This document shows positions 24,859 to 31,921 of a DNA stretch of 32,947 bases, piece after piece (the first letter of the stretch is position 1; the number at the start of each line of letters is the position of its first letter). The position numbers and the translations under genes were made by a program. The stretch is from Bacteroidota bacterium (GTDB taxonomy: Bacteria > Bacteroidota > Bacteroidia > Cytophagales > Thermoflexibacteraceae), in the NCBI GenBank assembly GCA_004292785.1, contig RDXG01000206.1, positions 1-32,947 of the forward strand. The letters are read 5' to 3'. Below the pieces are notes generated by a model, which was not told the origin of the DNA, ran no database searches, and was given only the letters and a program-made list of their open reading frames with translations.

Positions 24859-25631
24859 AATGCCAAAAAAGTTAAAATACAAACACATTCAGTCATTTGT
24901 TCTACCGCACCCAAACAATCGCCTGTATAACCGTCAATCCATTTGTTAAAAAAACGCCTTGAATAAAAATAAAGTACAAACAAAGGAAGAATGACGAACA
25001 AAAATTTCCAGTCAAAAAAACAAAGTCCTATCAAAGGAGTCAAGCCAAAAAAATATGCTCCTGCAATTTCTTTGTAACTGTGTGCTTTGGCAATGGGTTT
25101 GGCTTTGCTGCTTTCGTCTTCTCTGGAATATTGGGACGTAAAAACGATATTTATTGCGGTTAATCGTGCCAAACTATGATAATTTACAAAAATAAGCGCG
25201 AACAAAACAGGATTTTCGGTAGTAATTTTTGCCAACAAATCTGTTAATCCTATGAATTTTAAACCAATCAAAAAGACTAAAGAAATAGCTCCGTATGCCC
25301 CAATTCTGCTGTCTTTCATGATTTCCAAAATTTTTATTTTTGTCCAACCGCCACCAAAACCATCAAAAACATCTGCTAAACCGTCTTCATGAAAAGCACC
25401 TGTAAGCAATACGCCCGCAATAAGCGAAAAAAATACAGCAATAGGAATGGCGAATAAAAAACTAGCCAAATAAAAAATAAGAAAAGAAATTGCGCCCACA
25501 ATCCAGCCAATTAGCGGAAAATAGCGCGTTGCCTTGTTGATATAATCTGGCGAATGATCAATGTTTTCAGGGCAAGGAATTCTTGTGTAAAACATTAAAG
25601 CCGTAAAAAAAATGCGTATTTCTTCTTTCAT
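24843..25631 (-). CDS. cobS: Adenosylcobinamide-GDP ribazoletransferase (cobalamin synthase)
   Basis: This 262-aa integral membrane enzyme joins adenosylcobinamide-GDP and alpha-ribazole (phosphate) to make adenosylcobalamin (phosphate). It has the N-terminal FFTALMFYTRIPCP and GWIVGAISFLIFYLAS. The signature GAFHEDGLADVFDGFGGGWTKIKILEIMKDSRIGAYGAI holds the Asp-rich site. Several membrane segments follow, and GYTGDCLGAVEQMTE lies near the C-terminus. The length is normal. The ATG is 2 nt past the cobT stop codon, and the end overlaps cobC, so the three are one operon. The usual partner cobU/cobP is not in the window. Confidence 0.95.
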   Translation of the reverse strand: MKEEIRIFFTALMFYTRIPCPENIDHSPDYINKATRYFPLIGWIVGAISFLIFYLASFLFAIPIAVFFSLIAGVLLTGAFHEDGLADVFDGFGGGWTKIKILEIMKDSRIGAYGAISLVFLIGLKFIGLTDLLAKITTENPVLFALIFVNYHSLARLTAINIVFTSQYSREDESSKAKPIAKAHSYKEIAGAYFFGLTPLIGLCFFDWKFLFVILPLFVLYFYSRRFFNKWIDGYTGDCLGAVEQMTECVCILTFLALWKFM

Positions 25632-25633
25632 TT

Positions 25634-26638
25634 TTAGTCTTTATTTGAAACTCCTGCACTTTCAAAACTTGCCATATTATTCAAAAAAGCAACTGCATTT
25701 TGGATAATTGGATAGGCAAGGGCGCAACCTGTGCCTTCGCCTAAACGCATATTAAGTTTGAGTAAAGGCTTGGCTTGCAAATAATTTAACAGATTTTGAT
25801 GCCCAAATTCATCGCTTAAATGACAAAAAACAGCATTTTTTTTAATTTTAGGATTAATTTTGAAAGCCACCAAATAGGCTGCACTTGCAATAAAACCATC
25901 TATGAGAATCAACATATTTTTTTGATAAGCCGAAAGCATAGCTGCGCAAATTTGAGCAATTTCAAAACCGCCAAAAGTTTGCAAAATTTCCATCGGATTT
26001 TTTATTTTTCCGTGAAAAACTTGTGCTTTTTTTAGGATTAAAATTTTGTTTTCAAATTGCGTATCGTTTAATCCTGTTCCTCTACCTACACATTTTTCGA
26101 GTGGCAAATTGCACAAATAAGCCATCAGCATACTTGCCGAAGAGGTATTTCCGATTCCCATTTCGCCAAAACCGATCACATTACAATCTTGTTCAAAAAG
26201 CTCTGCTACAATGCTTTCACTTTTTTCAAAACATTGCGTTAGTTGGTTTTGCGTCATTGCTTTTTCTTGCAAAAAACTTTTTGTACCCTTGTCTATTTTG
26301 GCATCAATAAGATTTTTGTTGGCTTCAAAGTTAAAATTTACTCCTGAATCAACTATTTTTAAACTGATTTGGTTTTGCTTGCAAAAAACGTTGATCGCCG
26401 CGCCGCCTTGCAAAAAATTCATGACCATCTGAAAAGTAACTTCCTGCGGATAAGCACTTACGCCTTGTGTGGCAATGCCATGATCGCCTGCAAAAACCAC
26501 GATATTCGGATTTCGTAGGCTTGGGGAAAGCGAATTTTGGATATTTCCAATTTGTAAAGCCAAATCTTCGAGTGTGCCTAAGGCGCGAATGGGTTTGGTT
26601 TTAAAATCGATTTTGTGTTTGAGTTTTTCTGTAAGCAT
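25634..26638 (-). CDS. cobT: Nicotinate-nucleotide--dimethylbenzimidazole phosphoribosyltransferase
   Basis: This 334-aa cytoplasmic enzyme transfers phosphoribose from nicotinate mononucleotide to the lower-ligand base, making alpha-ribazole phosphate for cobalamin. Visible marks are KIDFKTKPIRALGTLEDLALQIG, the conserved FAGDHGIATQGVSAYPQEVTFQMVMNFLQGGAAINVF, GEMGIGNTSSASML, GRGTGL, and the C-terminal LRLGEGTGCALAYPI-like stretch with its catalytic Glu. The ATG at 26638 gives the family N-terminus; the track's TTG at 26659 adds 7 residues and overlaps a -7-like box. First gene of the cobT-cobS-cobC operon. No cobalamin riboswitch fits in the short gap upstream. Confidence 0.95.
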   Translation of the reverse strand: MLTEKLKHKIDFKTKPIRALGTLEDLALQIGNIQNSLSPSLRNPNIVVFAGDHGIATQGVSAYPQEVTFQMVMNFLQGGAAINVFCKQNQISLKIVDSGVNFNFEANKNLIDAKIDKGTKSFLQEKAMTQNQLTQCFEKSESIVAELFEQDCNVIGFGEMGIGNTSSASMLMAYLCNLPLEKCVGRGTGLNDTQFENKILILKKAQVFHGKIKNPMEILQTFGGFEIAQICAAMLSAYQKNMLILIDGFIASAAYLVAFKINPKIKKNAVFCHLSDEFGHQNLLNYLQAKPLLKLNMRLGEGTGCALAYPIIQNAVAFLNNMASFESAGVSNKD

Positions 26639-26646
26639 TTTTTTTA

Positions 26647-26699
26647 CAAAGCTAATCAATAAGATTTTTTAAAGAAATTTTTTAGTCGTGTCAAATTTA
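26647..26699 (-). promoter_or_regulatory. Two candidate -7 boxes upstream of cobT
   Basis: TAAATTTG (26692-26699) would give a leader of about 50 nt and overlaps the end region of the upstream gene's stop. TAGCTTTG (26647-26654) would give an almost leaderless cobT message. The -33 elements are weak for both, so either could be chance in AT-rich DNA. Confidence 0.4.
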
Positions 26700-26701
26700 T
26701 A

Positions 26702-27127
26702 TCAAAAAAACATCAGATCTGCTTCTGTCCATTCTTTTCTTGCCCTCACAGAAAAAAGTAATTCTTGAGAATAAAATTCTAATAAATACTTTCGATCGGA
26801 TTCGAGGCTATTTAGCAATAAATTCACAGATTCTAATAAAGGAAGCCTATGTTTTTGGTTAAATTTTGCTAAAACTCTAATCCACGCCAAAGTAATGGTT
26901 TCGTGATAACCGCTAGAATCGCTGTTTATAATTCCCACAGAATCGTTAAATTTTTGTACTCCTGCTCGCATCAATTCGATGGCTTTTTGTTCAGAATTTT
27001 GGAAAATGTAGCAAAAACCAACGGTCAGATGTGCCTCGTGAGTCCATGCTTGGCGAGTTAATTTTTGACTTTCAAATTTTTCTAATAAATTTGTAATTTC
27101 GCGTTCAAAATGATAAAAAATATTCAT
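26702..27127 (-). CDS. Conserved protein of unknown function (WTHEAHL family)
   Basis: This is a 141-aa soluble, helix-rich protein. I do not recognise a named domain, but the pattern WTHEAHLTVGFCYI, then AIELMRAGVQKFNDSVG and SSGYHETITLAWIRVL looks like a conserved unnamed Bacteroidota/Proteobacteria family. Two His (THEAH, GYHET), a Glu and Thr are the best candidates for functional residues. The start at ATG 27127 was chosen over the track's 27199, which would extend through kynU's start; MNIFYHFEREI fits the family opening. Its ATG shares bases with the kynU ATG on the other strand. It lies upstream of cobT on the same strand with a 63-nt gap and could be cotranscribed with it. Confidence 0.7.
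   Translation of the reverse strand: MNIFYHFEREITNLLEKFESQKLTRQAWTHEAHLTVGFCYIFQNSEQKAIELMRAGVQKFNDSVGIINSDSSGYHETITLAWIRVLAKFNQKHRLPLLESVNLLLNSLESDRKYLLEFYSQELLFSVRARKEWTEADLMFF
27064..27093 (+). promoter_or_regulatory. Probable kynU promoter, inside the divergent gene
   Basis: TTTG (27064-27067), 18 nt, TAAATTTG (27086-27093) matches the -33/-7 consensus. kynU's ATG is 33 nt downstream. The promoter lies within the first ~60 nt of the opposing coding region. Confidence 0.65.
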
Positions 27128-28394
27128 GGCAAATTTTGAAAATAGTTTGAGTTTTGCGCAAATTAAGGATTCTAAGGATTTATTAAAAGATTTTCGCAAA
27201 GAATTTTATATTCCCCAAAAAAATGGAAAAGATACGATTTATTTTTGCGGTAATTCTTTGGGTTTGCAAGCCAAAAATGTGCGTACAGAAATTGAAAAAG
27301 AATTGGATAAATGGGCAAAATTAGGCGTAGAAGGACATTTTGAAGGGCAAAATGCTTGGCTTTCTTATCACCGTTTGCTCACAAAAACTTCGGCAGAATT
27401 GGTTGGAGCAAAACCCGAAGAAGTGGTTTTGATGAATAATTTGACAAGTAATTTACATCTGTTATTGATTTCGTTTTATCAGCCAAAAGGCACAAAATAC
27501 AAGGTTTTGATGGAAGGCGGAGCTTTTCCGTCTGACCAATATGCCGTTGAGTCGCAGGTGCGTTTGCGTGGTTTTGACCCCGAAAATGCCATTGTTGAGA
27601 TTTTTCCTAGACCTAACGAATTTGTGTTAAGAACCGAAGATATTTTGCAAAAAATAGAAGAAATTGGCGAAAATTTGGCTTTGGTGTTTTTTGGCGGAGT
27701 GAATTATTACACAGGACAAGCCTTTGATATGCAAGCAATTAGCAAAAAAACACATCAATTTGGTGCAAAAGTTGGCTTCGATTTGGCGCACGCGATTGGG
27801 AATATTTCACTGGATTTGCACGCTTGGCGGGTAGATTTTGCGGTTTGGTGTACTTACAAATATCTAAATTCTGGAGCAGGTGGAGTGGGAGGGGCGTTTG
27901 TGAACAAAAAATATGCAGAACAAACTGATTTACAACGACTTGCAGGTTGGTGGGGACATAAAGAAGAAGAACGTTTCCAGATGAAAAAAGGTTTTAAACC
28001 AATGTACGGCGCAGAAGGTTGGCAATTAAGCAATGCTGCAATTTTGTCGATGGCGAGTCATAAGGCATCTTTGGAACTTTTTGAACGCGCAAAAATGGAA
28101 AATTTGATCGCTAAAAGTCAAGAATTAACGGCTTATTTGGAATTTTTGATCGAGGATTTTAATGCATCTCAACAAAAAATAAATCTGAAAATTATTACTC
28201 CCAAAAACCCTAAACAAAGAGGTGCGCAGCTATCTTTATTGGTTGAAAACGGCAAAAATTTGTTTCATTTTTTGACTGAAAACGGAATGGTTGTAGATTG
28301 GCGCGAACCGAATGTTATAAGACTTGCACCTGTGCCTTTGTATAATAGTTTTGAGGATATTTTTAGGTTTTATGAGGTTTTGAAAAAATTTTGA
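27126..28394 (+). CDS. kynU: Kynureninase
   Basis: This 422-aa PLP enzyme of the aminotransferase class V fold cleaves kynurenine (or 3-hydroxykynurenine) to anthranilate (or 3-hydroxyanthranilate) and alanine. It serves tryptophan breakdown and, through 3-hydroxyanthranilate, NAD synthesis. Key segments are YFCGNSLGLQ near the N-terminus, FPSDQYAVESQ, GFDLAHAIGN with the cofactor-binding Asp, WCTYKYLNSGAGGVGGAFV with the PLP lysine in TYKYL, and RLAGWWGHKEEERFQM. The C-terminal WREPNVIRLAPVPLYNS is typical. The length is normal. No other kynurenine-pathway gene is adjacent. The gene ends 6 nt from the stop of a convergent sensor gene with no terminator between them. Confidence 0.95.
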   Translation: MANFENSLSFAQIKDSKDLLKDFRKEFYIPQKNGKDTIYFCGNSLGLQAKNVRTEIEKELDKWAKLGVEGHFEGQNAWLSYHRLLTKTSAELVGAKPEEVVLMNNLTSNLHLLLISFYQPKGTKYKVLMEGGAFPSDQYAVESQVRLRGFDPENAIVEIFPRPNEFVLRTEDILQKIEEIGENLALVFFGGVNYYTGQAFDMQAISKKTHQFGAKVGFDLAHAIGNISLDLHAWRVDFAVWCTYKYLNSGAGGVGGAFVNKKYAEQTDLQRLAGWWGHKEEERFQMKKGFKPMYGAEGWQLSNAAILSMASHKASLELFERAKMENLIAKSQELTAYLEFLIEDFNASQQKINLKIITPKNPKQRGAQLSLLVENGKNLFHFLTENGMVVDWREPNVIRLAPVPLYNSFEDIFRFYEVLKKF

Positions 28395-28400
28395 TGCTTT

Positions 28401-31400
28401 TTATATTCGAATTCCCAAAATGGTTATGTCGTCAATTTGTTTTTCTTCGAAGGTTTCGGATAGGATTTGTTTTTGCTCTGCCATTTGTTTTTCAGAAATT
28501 GAAAAAAGCAATTTTTTGAGTGTGCCAACCATAAATTTACGTTTTTGCTTGCCCCCAAATTGGTCTTGATAGCCGTCAGAACACAAATAAATAGTTGTGT
28601 GAGAGGAAAGAGTTGAGGGATTCGAGCTTTTCATTCCCTCTTCTCTCACCTCTTGCCCCTCGCCCCAAACAAGGTGTTTTTCAAAAGTTCGTTCTTCTTC
28701 GGTTTGTTTGCCTCCAATGGATCGTTTGGTGGCTTTTATTTCCGTAAACTCTTGATTTTGAACCAAATAAAGCGGATTCATAGCTCCTGCGTATTCTATT
28801 TTAGAAATACCATTTTCAACGGAAATGGTATTTCTTTCGATGCCTAAAATTGCAATGTCCATGCCGTCGTTGGTATTGGTTTCTTTTTGGCGCAAAACCC
28901 GCTGAACTTCTTTGTGCAAATCACGCAAAATTATGTCTGGCGAATATACTTGATTTTTGATAATAATTTCGTGCAAAAGTTGGTTGCCAATCATAGACAT
29001 AAACGCACCAGGAACGCCGTGTCCTGTGCAGTCTGCTACTGCAATAAAAGTTATCGTTTTGGTTTGCCTTTGTATTTCTTCAAACCAATAAAAATCACCT
29101 GAAACGATGTCTTTGGGTTTGTAAAATACAAAAAAATTGCCTTTACCCAGATTGCGTGCCATTCTTTCTTCGAAAGGCAAAATTGCATTTTGGATACGTT
29201 TGGCATAATTAATTGAAGCAAAAACGTCTTCGCTTTTCTTTTCGATGAGGTGTTTTTGTTCGCTAATAATATCTAGCGTTTGTTTAATTTCTTCTTGTTG
29301 TTGCTCTAATTCTGCATTTTTTTCTGTGATTTCGGCAGTTCTTTCTTTGATAATTTTTTCTAATTTGATTTTGTCATTTTGCAAACGTCTTGTGTTCCAT
29401 TTCACAATTCCGTAAATTGCCAAAGCCGAGCAAATTGCGTACAACAAATATGCCCACCAAGTACGATAAAAAGGCGGCAAAATTTGGATTTTGTAGCTTG
29501 CAATTTCACTTTCAAGGTCATAAATATTTTTGGCTTTTACCTTAAAAATATATGTTCCTTCGGAAAGGTTGGTATATTCTTTTTCCGTATGCAAACTCCA
29601 TTCTGACCAATTTGGGTCAAAATTTTCTAGTTGGTAGCTGTATAAAGTGCGTTCTTCGTGGTCGAAAAATGGGGCAGCAAATTGGAAAATGAGATTGTGA
29701 TCTTTGTATTCCAGACTTGAAAAACTCTCAAAATTACTTATTTTAGGTATATTGCCTCCGTAAACTAAATTATCTTCTTCTACAATTATTTTGCGAATTA
29801 GACAATTAAATTTTTGTTGATAATTTTTAGTATCTTTTGTTAAATCATATCTGTATAATCCTTCACTGCCTCCAATCCATGCAATGCCTGAAGGTTCAAT
29901 GTAGTATGCAGCTAAAAACATATCAGGGATTCTTCGAAACGGAAGATATATCCAATCATATTTTCCTTTATTGTCTGGTTGTAAATAACCAATAGCTCCA
30001 TTTTTATTGTCTGTTGGGAAAATCCATATTTTACCATCAGGCATTTCTATTAATGAAGCTATACTATGACTACCATCACAAAAAATTTCGCCAAACTCAC
30101 AAAATGAATCAAAACGATCTGTTTTTGAATTATAAATATACAGCCCCTTACTTGTCCCAAAAATGATTTTATTTTTAAATTTAAAAGGAGAAATATTTTT
30201 TAATGATGCAAAACCATCTTTTTCTTTGTAATAACGAACTTCATTTATTTTTTTGTCATCTGTGATTTTTGTTGTAACTCTTATTACGCCATTATTAGAT
30301 GTTCCAATCCATATTTCGCCTTTGTCGCCTTCAATAATTCCAAGTATGTCATCTTTCACTTCTTCCCATTTGTATTCAGTAATCCACTTGTCGTTTACAT
30401 ATATTAAGGAAATTAATAAGTCCTCATCTGTACTAAAAATTCTATCAGAATTGATTGATGATTGATATAGTTTGGTAGCGTGTCCACCCTTGTATATTTG
30501 TTTTGCTTTGTCCGCTTTTATTTCGTAAATGCCATGTGAAGTTCCAACTAATAAAGATTTTCTTTTTTTATCTTCCAAAAAACACCAACCTTGTCCTGCC
30601 TGTATATTTTTAAATTCTTGTATTTGGTTGTTTTTATCGATAAAATAAATTTTTTGGTGTGTTGCAATGTAAATAATTCCATCATATCGAATAACATCCT
30701 CGACCATGTCTTTTAAACCTGCATATTGATTCCAATAACTCAAATCTTGGGAATGTTCTGTTTTGCTAATGCCATTATTTAAACCCAACCATATATTTTC
30801 ATTGTTGTCGGTTGCAACTTCCCATACATTATTATTTTGTAAAAGATTATTTTCATTATACTTTTGCAGAGTTTGTCCTTGTTTATCAATTAATAAAGCT
30901 CCCTGCTTTAAAGACCCCAAGACAAAATATTCTTTTTGAAATACACTACCTGAATAAATATTATTATCTATGGTAAAATCTTTATTTGAAAGGTTAAATT
31001 TTTTTGGAATACTGTCTGTATCGGGTTTATATAAGTATAAGCCTTCTGTTCGGGTAGGAATTAAAAAAGTATTTTTGTTATATGATAGAGCCGAGTTGAA
31101 TCGATTTTTATTTTTGAAAAAATCAGATTTTTGAACATACTTCAATTCGTTATTTTCTATTTTCATTAATCCTTTTTCGTATAACTGCGCATAATAAGTA
31201 TCTTGATATACAAAATCACCTAAAAATCTGCCTGTATCTGCTTTAAAGATACTTAGTTTTTCTGGGGATTCGGTATATTGTAATATTGCATCATAAGTTT
31301 GGAAATATAAATGTTTGGAAGTAGAATGTACCCATTTTACTATACCTAACTTTGACATGGTATCTGTTAGGTTGATGAGGCTTTTATATATTGTACTGCC

Positions 31401-31718
31401 CTTTTCATTAGTAGTTAAATAACCAAACTCATCAATAGCAGTTACATATACTTTTCCTTTTGTATCTGTTACCAAACCGTAAACAGAAGCCTGCTTCTCG
31501 TTTGGAATATACAACCAAGACACGCCATCATATTCTATTACCCCATTACCTACCCCAAAATACATTATACCCCTATTATCTTGAACAGCACTAAAAACTT
31601 GAGGTTCATTACCATATTCTTTGGGCGTATAATTCCTAATAAAGGGAAAACCAATTTCTTGGGCAAAAAGCCTTGTGCAAAACAGAAGTATGATAAAAAA
31701 GAAGATAAGTTGTTTCAT
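28401..31718 (-). CDS. Sensor phosphatase 2: propeller, Y_Y_Y, TM, coiled coil, SpoIIE/PP2C
   Basis: This 1105-aa paralogue of the protein at 20716-24165 has a signal peptide at residues 1-19 (MKQLIFFFIILLFCTRLFAQ). The periplasmic part is a more irregular propeller with about nine recognisable blades (MYFGVGNGVIEYDGVSW, NIWLGLNNGISKTEH, EIWIGTSNNGVIRV, IAWIGGSEGLYRYD). A Y_Y_Y domain ends ILPPFYRTWW. One TM helix lies near 755-770, then a Glu/Gln-rich coiled coil and a SpoIIE phosphatase (~845-1105) with GDFYWFEE, ADCTGHGVPGAFMS and SDGYQDQFGG. The phosphatase is nearly identical in long runs to paralogue 1 while the propellers differ, so ligands likely differ but output may be shared. ATG 31718 gives the signal peptide; the track's start at 31814 extends into a palindromic leader. 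Two repeat-derived insertions are present. Confidence 0.9.
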   Translation of the reverse strand: MKQLIFFFIILLFCTRLFAQEIGFPFIRNYTPKEYGNEPQVFSAVQDNRGIMYFGVGNGVIEYDGVSWLYIPNEKQASVYGLVTDTKGKVYVTAIDEFGYLTTNEKGSTIYKSLINLTDTMSKLGIVKWVHSTSKHLYFQTYDAILQYTESPEKLSIFKADTGRFLGDFVYQDTYYAQLYEKGLMKIENNELKYVQKSDFFKNKNRFNSALSYNKNTFLIPTRTEGLYLYKPDTDSIPKKFNLSNKDFTIDNNIYSGSVFQKEYFVLGSLKQGALLIDKQGQTLQKYNENNLLQNNNVWEVATDNNENIWLGLNNGISKTEHSQDLSYWNQYAGLKDMVEDVIRYDGIIYIATHQKIYFIDKNNQIQEFKNIQAGQGWCFLEDKKRKSLLVGTSHGIYEIKADKAKQIYKGGHATKLYQSSINSDRIFSTDEDLLISLIYVNDKWITEYKWEEVKDDILGIIEGDKGEIWIGTSNNGVIRVTTKITDDKKINEVRYYKEKDGFASLKNISPFKFKNKIIFGTSKGLYIYNSKTDRFDSFCEFGEIFCDGSHSIASLIEMPDGKIWIFPTDNKNGAIGYLQPDNKGKYDWIYLPFRRIPDMFLAAYYIEPSGIAWIGGSEGLYRYDLTKDTKNYQQKFNCLIRKIIVEEDNLVYGGNIPKISNFESFSSLEYKDHNLIFQFAAPFFDHEERTLYSYQLENFDPNWSEWSLHTEKEYTNLSEGTYIFKVKAKNIYDLESEIASYKIQILPPFYRTWWAYLLYAICSALAIYGIVKWNTRRLQNDKIKLEKIIKERTAEITEKNAELEQQQEEIKQTLDIISEQKHLIEKKSEDVFASINYAKRIQNAILPFEERMARNLGKGNFFVFYKPKDIVSGDFYWFEEIQRQTKTITFIAVADCTGHGVPGAFMSMIGNQLLHEIIIKNQVYSPDIILRDLHKEVQRVLRQKETNTNDGMDIAILGIERNTISVENGISKIEYAGAMNPLYLVQNQEFTEIKATKRSIGGKQTEEERTFEKHLVWGEGQEVREEGMKSSNPSTLSSHTTIYLCSDGYQDQFGGKQKRKFMVGTLKKLLFSISEKQMAEQKQILSETFEEKQIDDITILGIRI
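28599..28660. repeat. GA-rich inverted-repeat insertion inside sensor phosphatase 2
   Basis: GTGAGAG (28599-28605) pairs with CTCTCAC (28643-28649), with an inner GAGGGA/TCCCTC pair. It encodes the segment GEGQEVREEGMKSSNPSTLSS at the same place as the GA-rich block of paralogue 1, but the two have drifted at the DNA level. Confidence 0.6.
28803..28835. repeat. 33-nt palindrome, copy F (in frame within sensor phosphatase 2)
   Basis: AGAAAT-ACC-ATTTTC, AAC, GGAAAT-GGT-ATTTCT. Fourteen of 15 arm positions pair. On the minus strand it is exactly 11 codons, RNTISVENGIS, located between DGMDIAILGIE and KIEYAGAMNPLY, the same site as copy E. Confidence 0.85.
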
Positions 31719-31771
31719 AAAAAAATTAAGTTGATAGTTGAACGATAAAAGTTCAGATTTTGTTCCAAAAT

Positions 31772-31835
31772 GCCAAAATTGGCTTTGTGGCGAAGCAATT
31801 TCTTCATTGCCCAATCAAAACGAACTAATTTCGTT
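31772..31835. repeat. Three small palindromes in the leader of sensor phosphatase 2
   Basis: GCCAAAATTGGC (31772-31783), GCAAT-TTCTTC-ATTGC (31795-31810) and AACGAA-CTAAT-TTCGTT (31819-31835) follow one another between the promoter and the ATG. They would form successive hairpins in the ~140-nt leader RNA. Confidence 0.55.
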
Positions 31836-31867
31836 GCTCATAAATTATGCTTTTTAGATTTTTGTTG

Positions 31868-31875
31868 CAAAGATA
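31868..31875 (-). promoter_or_regulatory. Sensor phosphatase 2 promoter -7 box
   Basis: TATCTTTG on the minus strand, 150 nt upstream of the ATG at 31718. It begins directly after the T-run of the upstream gene's terminator. Confidence 0.6.
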
Positions 31876-31921
31876 GAAAAAAACTAAAAACCTTCACAAG
31901 CCAAACTTGCAAAGGTTTTTT
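31876..31921 (-). terminator. Terminator of the AAA+ ATPase gene
   Basis: AAAACCTT-CA-CAAG (31887-31900) pairs with CTTG-CA-AAGGTTTT (31906-31919) around CCAAA, with the CA steps unpaired. T runs follow on the minus strand. It starts at the stop of the ATPase gene and its T-rich tail overlaps the spacer of the next promoter. Confidence 0.8.

Noticed and set aside
24535-24930. 131-aa plus-strand ORF opposite cobC
   Set aside because: It is antisense to two overlapping genes of a clear operon and has no coding signature.
26639-26701. Cobalamin riboswitch upstream of cobT
   Set aside because: Only about 60 nt separate cobT from the upstream gene's stop, too short for the ~200-nt element, and no B12-box-like sequence was seen.
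8060-28835. CRISPR array formed by the 33-nt palindromes
   Set aside because: The copies are kilobases apart, with whole genes in between, and no spacer-like units or cas genes are present.
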